From: Betaproteobacteria bacterium
GTDB taxonomy: Bacteria; Pseudomonadota; Gammaproteobacteria; Burkholderiales; Burkholderiaceae_C
Direction: 5' to 3'
DNA length: 64,000 nt
Assembly: GCA_016716535.1 (NCBI GenBank)
Contig: JADJWD010000005.1
Span: 868,001 to 932,000, forward strand
Below are positions 56,612 through 64,000 of this stretch, one piece after another. The position numbers and the translations under genes were made by a program. Every line of letters starts with the position of its first letter. The stretch's first letter is position 1. The notes beneath the pieces were generated by a model. That model saw nothing but the letters and a program-made list of their open reading frames with translations. It had not been told where the DNA came from and made no database searches.

Positions 56612-57505
56612 ATGTCCCACGTGCACCCCGAGAACCCGCTGCCGCCGCTGGCCCGCCTGGCCGACACCCTTGCGGTGGCCGTGCAGTACGCGCTGCCCAA
56701 GCAGGCGCTGACACAGTTGATGGGCCGTCTCGCCAGCGCCGAAGGCGGTGCGGCGACGACGGCGGTGATCCGCTGGTTCGTCGGCCACTACGGCGTCAAC
56801 ATGCTCGAAGCGGTGCCGCAGGACCCGGCCGCCTACCGCACCTTCAACGAGTTCTTCACGCGGCGCCTGGCCAGCGGCGCGCGGCCGGTCGTGCGGCAGT
56901 GCGACCTGGTGTGCCCGGTGGACGGCGCGATCAGCCAGTTCGGCCCGATCGACGGTGACCGGATCATCCAGGCCAAGAGCCACCGCTACACGACCGCGGC
57001 GCTGCTCGGCGGCGACACGGCGCTGGCGCAGCAGTTCGAGGGCGGCCACTTCGCGACGCTGTACCTCTCGCCGAAGGACTACCACCGCATCCACATGCCG
57101 TGCGCCGGCCGGCTGCGCGGCATGAAGCATGTGCCGGGGCGCCTGTTCTCGGTGAACCCGTCGACCGCGCGCACGGTGAGCGACCTCTTCGCGCGCAACG
57201 AGCGCGTCGTTTGCGTCTTCGACGGCGACCGCGGCCCGTGGGTGCTGGTGCTCGTCGGCGCGACGATCGTCGGCAGCATGGCCACCACCTGGCATGGCGT
57301 CGTCAACGGCCTGCGGCCCAAGCGCGTGCGCGAGTGGACCTACGAGGGCCAGGAGATCAAGCTGGCGCAAGGCGACGAGATGGGCCGCTTCCTCCTCGGC
57401 TCGACGGTCGTGCTGCTGTTCCCCAAGCAGCGCCTCGCGTGGAACGTCGCCTGGGCGCCCGGCGCGTCCGTGCGCATGGGCGAGCGCATGGCGGACTGGG
57501 TTTGA
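56612..57505 (+). CDS. psd: Phosphatidylserine decarboxylase proenzyme
   Basis: A 297-residue protein that becomes a pyruvoyl enzyme, making phosphatidylethanolamine at the membrane. The self-cleavage motif LGST is at 262-265 with Ser264 as pyruvoyl precursor. Seen: FNEFFTRRLASGARPV, CPVDGAISQFG and YHRIHMPCAG, with His and Asp of the catalytic set. Length and motifs match the E. coli-type enzyme. Its stop overlaps a TTG start of the next gene. Confidence 0.95.
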   Translation: MSHVHPENPLPPLARLADTLAVAVQYALPKQALTQLMGRLASAEGGAATTAVIRWFVGHYGVNMLEAVPQDPAAYRTFNEFFTRRLASGARPVVRQCDLVCPVDGAISQFGPIDGDRIIQAKSHRYTTAALLGGDTALAQQFEGGHFATLYLSPKDYHRIHMPCAGRLRGMKHVPGRLFSVNPSTARTVSDLFARNERVVCVFDGDRGPWVLVLVGATIVGSMATTWHGVVNGLRPKRVREWTYEGQEIKLAQGDEMGRFLLGSTVVLLFPKQRLAWNVAWAPGASVRMGERMADWV

Positions 57506-58416
57506 GCGCGCCGCACGTGAAGTCGCACCACCCCTGGTGGGCGCAGGTGCTGCTGTTCCTGGTGCCGGCGCTGTGGTCGTCGAACTACCTGATCGCGCGC
57601 CTCGGGGCAGAGGTCATCCACCCGAACGCGCTCGCCTTCGGCCGCTGGGCGCTGGCGTTTGCGCTGCTGCTGCCGTTCGTCGGCGGCGGGCTGCTGGCCA
57701 AGCTGCCGGTCGTGCGGCGCGAGTGGCAGCATCTGCTGGTGCTGGGGGCGCTGGGCATGTGGATCTGCGGCGCCTGGGTCTACATCGCCGGGCGCACGAC
57801 GAGCGCGGCGAACATCGCGCTGATCTACGCCGCGGCGCCGGTGGCCATCGCGATCGCCGGCGTCAAGGTGCTGCACGAGCGCATGGGCCGCCTGCAATGG
57901 GCGGCGATGGCCTCGGCGCTGGCCGGCGTGCTGTTCGTCATCGCGCGCGGCGATGTGCACAACCTCCTCGCGCTGCGGCTGGCGCCGGGCGACCTGTGGA
58001 TCGTCGCGACGACCGCGGCCTGGACGGCCTACTCGGTGCTGCTGAAGCTGTGGCCCTCGGCGCTCGGGCCCGGCGAGCGGCTCGCGGCGATCATCGCCGG
58101 CGGCCTGGTGTGGCTGCTGCCGGCCACCGTGTGGGAGGCGATGACGGCGCCGCCGCTGCCCTTCACGACGCAAAGCCTCTTTCTGATCGCCCTGGCCGCC
58201 GTGCTGCCCGGCGTGCTGAGCTACGGCGCCTATTCGCTGCTGCAGCGCGAACTGGGCGCCGCGCGCACGGCGCTGATGCAGTACCTGGCGCCGGTGTACG
58301 GCGCGCTTGGCGCCTGGTGGGTGCTCGGCGAAGTGCCGCACTGGTACCACGGCGTCGGCGCGGCGCTGATCCTGCCGAGCATCTGGCTGGCGACGCGGCG
58401 GGTGGCGGTGAGGTGA
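57502..58416 (+). CDS. EamA/DMT-family transporter
   Basis: A 304-residue membrane protein with ten hydrophobic segments in two EamA repeats (first about 15-140, second about 155-290). Seen: SSNYLIARLGAE, AFGRWALAFALLL, AANIALIYAAAPVAIAIAG and AARTALMQYLAPVYGALGAWWVLGE, the duplicated proline/loop pattern of drug/metabolite transporters. The start may be TTG 57502, overlapping psd, or GTG 57517. The substrate is unknown. It is convergent with the endonuclease-family gene. Confidence 0.87.
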   Translation: MSAPHVKSHHPWWAQVLLFLVPALWSSNYLIARLGAEVIHPNALAFGRWALAFALLLPFVGGGLLAKLPVVRREWQHLLVLGALGMWICGAWVYIAGRTTSAANIALIYAAAPVAIAIAGVKVLHERMGRLQWAAMASALAGVLFVIARGDVHNLLALRLAPGDLWIVATTAAWTAYSVLLKLWPSALGPGERLAAIIAGGLVWLLPATVWEAMTAPPLPFTTQSLFLIALAAVLPGVLSYGAYSLLQRELGAARTALMQYLAPVYGALGAWWVLGEVPHWYHGVGAALILPSIWLATRRVAVR

Positions 58417-58431
58417 GATTCACTCAACGCC
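58404..58431. terminator. Imperfect hairpin between EamA and endonuclease-family genes
   Basis: GGCG-TGAG pairs with CTCA-CGCC with one G.A mismatch, and an inner TGA/TCA pair adds length. It spans both stop codons. There is no U-run. Confidence 0.35.
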
Positions 58432-59461
58432 GCAACCGCACCAACGCCCTCACGAACCCGTGATCGCTGCGCCAGCGCTCGCGGCTTTCGTGCAGGTGGT
58501 CGTTGAAGACCTCGACGCGGCGGATGTCGCCGAGCGAGAAGCGCGACGTGGCGACCAGCTCTTCGCTGACCCAGATCTGGTCCAGCAGTTCCGGCCAGCC
58601 CTGGTGCACGTGCGAGAAGAAGAGGTCGCGCCGCAGCGCCGGCTCGGTGGCCACCTCGAGCGCGTGGTACAGCGCCACGTCGCGCGCGCCGCGGTCGTAG
58701 GCGGCAGCCTGGTTGGCGGCGATCATCTGCGTCGTCACCGCGTGCGCGCTGTCGTTCATGTCGCCCAGCAGCACGAGCGGCTCGCCCTGGTGCGCACCTG
58801 CGCGGCCCGTGATCTCGACGACGATGCGGCGCAGCGCCGCCGCCTCGGCCGCGCGCTGCAGCAGCGAGCGCAGCGTCGCGCGCGCCGTCACCGCCGGGTC
58901 GTCGCGGTCCTCGAGCGGGTTGCCGAGTTCGTCCTGCAGGTACTTCGGCCGCTTGCTCTTCAGGTGCACGACAAGCACGTGCAGCGCGTGGCCGGTGGGC
59001 AGGCGCAGTCGCGCGCGCAGCACCGGCCGCTCGAAGTGCGTCACCGGGCCGACCTCGGGCAGCGTCACGCACTCGGCGCTCGCGAAGGCGTCGATCGAGG
59101 TCAGCTGCTCGATCGCCAGCCGCGTGACCAAGCCGACACGCGGCGTGCCGGTCGCGCCATGCTCGGCGCCGGGCACCTGCACGGTGTGGCGGCGCAGGCC
59201 GCTGCGTGACACCGCGGCTTTCAGCGCCGCTTCGTCCCAGACCTCCTGCACGCCGATCACGTCGGCCTCCAGCCGCGCCAGCATCGCCGCCAGCCAACTC
59301 GTCTTGCGCTCGTACTCACCCTCGCTGAAGGGCTCCTGGTTGGCGTAGAAGACGCGCCGCGGCAGCGCGAGGTTCAGAAGGTTCGCGCTGGCCACGAGCA
59401 GCGTCTGCCAGACGACGGGCGGCGGCGGCGGCGACGGCGCGGGCGGAACCTCGGTCGACAT
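58424..59461 (-). CDS. Endonuclease/exonuclease/phosphatase family protein
   Basis: A 345-residue protein. The start used is ATG 59461; an upstream start would add 20 unsupported residues. Seen: SANLLNLAL, Glu in VIGVQEVWDE, His in LVVHLKSKRP, LLGDMNDSAHA (Asp-x-Asn) and SDHGFVRA at the end, the active-site set of the EEP superfamily. It has a Pro-rich N-terminus and no signal peptide. Substrates in this family range from DNA to lipids, so the role is open. Confidence 0.85.
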   Translation of the reverse strand: MSTEVPPAPSPPPPPVVWQTLLVASANLLNLALPRRVFYANQEPFSEGEYERKTSWLAAMLARLEADVIGVQEVWDEAALKAAVSRSGLRRHTVQVPGAEHGATGTPRVGLVTRLAIEQLTSIDAFASAECVTLPEVGPVTHFERPVLRARLRLPTGHALHVLVVHLKSKRPKYLQDELGNPLEDRDDPAVTARATLRSLLQRAAEAAALRRIVVEITGRAGAHQGEPLVLLGDMNDSAHAVTTQMIAANQAAAYDRGARDVALYHALEVATEPALRRDLFFSHVHQGWPELLDQIWVSEELVATSRFSLGDIRRVEVFNDHLHESRERWRSDHGFVRALVRLRR

Positions 59462-59577
59462 GGGCGCAGTATCGCCGCGGTCACATCCGCTGACGACTTC
59501 GGCCGCGCCGGGCGCGGGCATCGCGTGTGCCGAAGCAGGACACTACGGCCCGCTGTTCTTCTTTTCGCCGCGCGCCC

Positions 59578-60231
59578 ATGCTTCACCGCCTCGCCCCGCT
59601 TGTCCTTGCCTCCGGTCTCGGCCTGGCCGCTGGCGTGGATGCTCAAACCGCGCAGACACCGCCGCCCGCCACGCCCGAGCCCGGCGGCTTCGGCGCACGC
59701 GCCGCCGAGCGCTGCGAGGCCGAGGTCGAGCGCACGCTGCGCCGCATCCGCGGCAACGCGGTGCAGGAGGTGCAATTCGTCGCCGGTCGCCGCGTGCTGA
59801 CGCCAGCCGGCGACGACGAAACCAGCGTGCGCGGCGCGGGCCGCTACCGCATGGGTGGCGGCGCCGTGCCGTTCACCTACAGCTGCGCCTACAACGCCAG
59901 GACCGACAGCACCTCGGGGGCGGTCTTCCGCGACGCCGTGGCGCAGCGCGCGCCCGTCGAGCGGCCGTTCGAGCCCGACCTCTCGCGCCTGTCACCCGAG
60001 GCGTGCGAGAGCGCGGTCGCCGGCCTGCTGAAGACGCGGCACCCGCGCGTGGGCCGCATCAACTTCGGCTCCGACTCGCGCCGCATCGAGCCGGCCGAGC
60101 GCGGCCTCGTGCGGCTGGTGGGCCAAGGCGGCGTGCAGCGCGCGCCCGGCATGTTCGCCGCGCCCTTCACCTACCGCTGCGAGATCGACCCGCGCAACGG
60201 GCGGGTGGTCGACGTGCAGGCGAGCGAGTAG
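59578..60231 (+). CDS. Secreted protein with two tandem copies of one small domain
   Basis: A 217-residue protein. The start at ATG 59578 gives a signal peptide (LAPLVLASGLGLAAGVDAQ). Two halves resemble each other: residues about 43-115 (C46, then VQFVAGRR, then FTYSCAYNARTDSTSG with C103) and about 140-211 (C143, then INFGSDSRR, then FTYRCEIDPRNGRV with C201). Cys spacing is 57 and 58 residues, so each copy likely has one disulphide. The family is not known to me. It probably acts in the periplasm or outside the cell. It is convergent with the RpfF-like gene. Confidence 0.8.
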   Translation: MLHRLAPLVLASGLGLAAGVDAQTAQTPPPATPEPGGFGARAAERCEAEVERTLRRIRGNAVQEVQFVAGRRVLTPAGDDETSVRGAGRYRMGGGAVPFTYSCAYNARTDSTSGAVFRDAVAQRAPVERPFEPDLSRLSPEACESAVAGLLKTRHPRVGRINFGSDSRRIEPAERGLVRLVGQGGVQRAPGMFAAPFTYRCEIDPRNGRVVDVQASE

Positions 60232-60248
60232 CGCACTGCCACCAGCGC

Positions 60249-60271
60249 TCCGACAGGCTCAGCGCGAACGG
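60249..60271 (+). repeat. Short dispersed repeat half-site
   Basis: TCCGACAGGCTCAGCGCGAA followed by CGG resembles a widespread betaproteobacterial intergenic element (the GACAGGCTCAG...GAACGG type). It lies between convergent stops. Only one copy was seen in the window. Confidence 0.4.
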
Positions 60272-60288
60272 TTCAAGGGTCCTCGCGA

Positions 60289-61338
60289 CTAACCGCGCGC
60301 GCGCCGGTCGCCACCAGCGACCGTCCGGCGCTCGACCCCACTGCGCCGGTCGCTGCCCCAGGCCGTTTCCAGCTCGAGCCGCTTGATCTCCTCGACCGCG
60401 CCCTCGTCGGCGCCGCCGGCCTTGCGCGCCTGCGCGCGCGCCAGGCGTTCCATCAGGCGCAGGTCGCGGTCGGTCAGCCCCATCGCGCTGTCGGCCCACA
60501 ACTCGACGATCTGCATCAGGCTCTCGTGCCGCACGGGCGCCGCGATGCGCTGCGCGCGCAGCGCCGCCACCGTGCCGCGGTGGCGCGGGTCGACTTCGCG
60601 CACGACACGCTCGAGCGTCGCCTCGCCCTCGCCGGGCTCGGCGATCACGTCGACGAGCCGGCGGTTGTGCAGTTCCTCGGCGGTGTACAGATGCCCCGAG
60701 AGAATCATCTCGTTGGCCACCGCAAAGCCGGCGCGGCGGATCGTGAAGTCCCACGCCCCCATGCCCGGAAAGAGGTTGAACAGCACCTCGGGGAAGCCGG
60801 CCTGCGCGCCGCGCTCGAAGATGATCTTGTGGAACGGCAGCACGCTCTCGAGCCCGCCGCCGAGCGTGTCGCCCTGCGCCAGCACGGTGGTGTGGATGCC
60901 CAGGTTGGCGGCGTTCTCCATCCACCACACCAGGTCGACGCAGCGCTTGCCGTAAAGCTCGAGCGACTCGATGTCGCCGGCGCGCGCCAGCAGCACGAAC
61001 AGCGCCAGGTCGCCGCCGAAATTGAAGACCTGCGGCACGTCCGAGGTCATCACGAAGTGCCGCACGAGGCCGGGGTTGGCGCTGATGTCGTCGAGCATCT
61101 GCTTCAGCTCGCCCATCGCGGCGAGGCTGTAGCACTGGATCGGCCGCACACACATGCGCACGCGCAGCAGGCGCAGGTCGGAGGTCCACTCCAGCCGGAT
61201 CGTCCGGTACGGCCGCCCCAGCAGCCCGGCCACGCCCACCGCCGGCGGCGGTGCCGGTGGGGGCGCGGGCGGCGCCGGCGGGGCGATGGTCCCCTCAGAC
61301 ACCTTCGACGATGCGGGTGAAGTGATGGAAGTTGACAC
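60289..61338 (-). CDS. rpfF: RpfF-like DSF-family signal synthase (crotonase fold)
   Basis: A 349-residue crotonase-fold protein. The two catalytic Glu of RpfF are present with the right 20-residue spacing: Glu164 in LGGGLESVLPF and Glu184 in GFPEVLFNLFPGMGAWDF; the latter motif separates RpfF from ordinary enoyl-CoA hydratases. RpfF makes cis-2-unsaturated fatty-acid signals from acyl-ACP. A Pro-rich N-terminal tail of about 38 residues is extra. The start is GTG 61338, supported by GGAG seven bases upstream, inside the 3' end of the diiron gene (44-base overlap). A GTG at 61302 is a weaker alternative. No rpfC/rpfR receptor is visible nearby. Confidence 0.8.
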   Translation of the reverse strand: MSTSITSPASSKVSEGTIAPPAPPAPPPAPPPAVGVAGLLGRPYRTIRLEWTSDLRLLRVRMCVRPIQCYSLAAMGELKQMLDDISANPGLVRHFVMTSDVPQVFNFGGDLALFVLLARAGDIESLELYGKRCVDLVWWMENAANLGIHTTVLAQGDTLGGGLESVLPFHKIIFERGAQAGFPEVLFNLFPGMGAWDFTIRRAGFAVANEMILSGHLYTAEELHNRRLVDVIAEPGEGEATLERVVREVDPRHRGTVAALRAQRIAAPVRHESLMQIVELWADSAMGLTDRDLRLMERLARAQARKAGGADEGAVEEIKRLELETAWGSDRRSGVERRTVAGGDRRARG

Positions 61339-61954
61339 GCACCGACTCCACGATCGCCGCCTGCGCGGCCTCGTCGCGCACCTGGTTCAGCACCTGGCGC
61401 AGGTCGGCCATGTGCTTGGCGTCCATCGTCGCGTGCGAAGCGATGAACGAGACGCCGTGGTCACCGTCGAGCAGCAGCGCTTCGCGGATCGCCGCGGCGA
61501 ACGGGCCACCGTAGACGCTGGCCACCACCTCCAGCGCGTACAGCATGCCGAGCGCCGAGCACGGATGGCGCCGGTCGGCGGCCCAGTAGTTGTAGCCATT
61601 GAGGCTCAACGTATGCACGTTCGGCCCGTGCGCGCGCGCCGTGGCCGGGGGCACGCCGATCGCCTCCAGATCATTGAGCACCCAGGTCTCGTGCCCGGTT
61701 TCCTCGTGCATGTGCTCGTAGAGGAAGTGGCGCACCGCCTGCTGCGGCTCGAGCGCCGGCGTGCCCATGCGGCTGGCTGCCGCGGCGCACACCGGGTTGA
61801 AGTGCCACACCACGTGGTACAGCTCGAGCAGCAGCGCGCGGTAGCGCTCGAGCGTCATCCCGTGGGCGACGGCATCGAGAACGACCGGATGCGTCTCGAA
61901 CGCCCTCCTGTCCTCGTCCGTGCGGCCGACCAGGTCGGCAAAGAACATCGTCAT
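61295..61954 (-). CDS. Haem-oxygenase-like diiron oxidase/oxygenase (HDO family)
   Basis: A 219-residue all-helical protein. The ligand pattern of the HDO superfamily is present: Glu85-x-x-His88 in HEETGHETW, Glu142 in YALEVVASVYG, and His174, Asp178 and His181 in IASHATMDAKHMADL. Relatives include UndA (fatty acid to terminal alkene), CADD and SznF. The start at ATG 61954 has GGGGA seven bases upstream. It is upstream of and overlapping the RpfF-like gene, so the two are co-translated. A role in modifying a fatty-acid signal or its precursor is an inference. Confidence 0.75.
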   Translation of the reverse strand: MTMFFADLVGRTDEDRRAFETHPVVLDAVAHGMTLERYRALLLELYHVVWHFNPVCAAAASRMGTPALEPQQAVRHFLYEHMHEETGHETWVLNDLEAIGVPPATARAHGPNVHTLSLNGYNYWAADRRHPCSALGMLYALEVVASVYGGPFAAAIREALLLDGDHGVSFIASHATMDAKHMADLRQVLNQVRDEAAQAAIVESVRVNFHHFTRIVEGV

Positions 61955-62032
61955 GAACCTGTCCCCAACGTCGAATGTGGCCCGGCGTTGCGGCGGTCGC
62001 GCTCCCCGTGCCTCTCGCACTGGCGCGTCACG

Positions 62033-62051
62033 GGCGGGAACGTTGCCCGCC
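62033..62051 (-). promoter_or_regulatory. Hairpin in the leader of the diiron/rpfF pair
   Basis: GGCGGG (62033-62038) with CCCGCC (62046-62051), loop AACGTTG, lies about 80 bases before the ATG at 61954. It could be a leader structure; there is no further evidence. Confidence 0.2.
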
Positions 62052-62123
62052 GGGCTCCTCTAGCCCTGAGTCTAGGCGCAGCGGAACCCCTTTCCCCCGA
62101 CCGGCGGACAGGGGACGCACCCC

Positions 62124-62129
62124 TAGAAT
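62124..62129 (+). promoter_or_regulatory. -10-like element giving a leaderless mutL message
   Basis: CCCTAGAATCGTCCGG precedes the mutL ATG (62137) by seven bases. The implied start site is 62136-62137, with no room for a leader or Shine-Dalgarno sequence. It shows the same core as the elements at 25195, 40824 and 21822. Confidence 0.5.
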
Positions 62130-62136
62130 CGTCCGG

Positions 62137-64000
<1,864 letters not shown>

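Overview
The window comes from a very G+C-rich bacterial chromosome. The gene order rpoE-rseA-rseB-mucD, lepA-lepB-rnc-era-recO-pdxJ-acpS-nagZ and yceF/yceD-rpmF-plsX-fabHDG-acpP-fabF, together with the protein sequences, points to a betaproteobacterium of the order Burkholderiales (Rubrivivax/Leptothrix/Methylibium-like). This assignment is an inference from gene order and family resemblance; no search was run. No tRNA, rRNA, CRISPR array, prophage or insertion sequence was seen.

Positions 1-24979 are accessory: a single leftward block of about 24 surface-polysaccharide genes, most of them overlapping by 1-4 bases. Read in transcription order it holds a Wza-type export protein and a Wzz-type chain-length protein, a small HTH regulator, then a full legionaminic-acid cassette (legB, legC, legG, legI, legH, ptmE, legF). 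It continues with two separate amidotransferase/HisH/HisF modules of the kind that add amidine groups to sugars, a Wzx flippase, a GT-B-like transferase, a truncated acyltransferase, a Wzy/ligase-type membrane protein and an O-acetyltransferase. It ends with a bi-domain dehydrogenase/oxidoreductase, a UDP-GlcNAc 2-epimerase and a heparinase-like protein cut by the window edge. The block probably makes and exports a polymer carrying amidinated, acetylated nonulosonic acid. A MraY/WecA-type initiating transferase (25207) is transcribed divergently from the same intergenic region.

Positions 25207-64000 are mostly housekeeping: rhlE; an RsmI-like methyltransferase with yceF; yceD-rpmF-plsX and fatty-acid synthesis; the sigma-E regulon core with a MucD protease; the lepA to nagZ operon; rne facing it; then rluC, a phosphatase, a Rieske protein, an S49 peptidase, psd and an EamA transporter. 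A convergent endonuclease-family gene, a secreted protein with an internal duplication, an RpfF-like DSF synthase paired with a haem-oxygenase-like diiron protein, and mutL (cut by the window end) close the window.

The points most worth a second look are: (1) two HisF paralogues that have lost opposite catalytic aspartates; (2) the RpfF plus diiron-oxidase pair; (3) a compact small-RNA candidate with a strong terminator upstream of lepA; (4) a recurring CTAGAATC -10-like element, placed so that several genes would be leaderless or nearly so; (5) the candidate nonulosonate transferase; (6) the duplicated-domain secreted protein.
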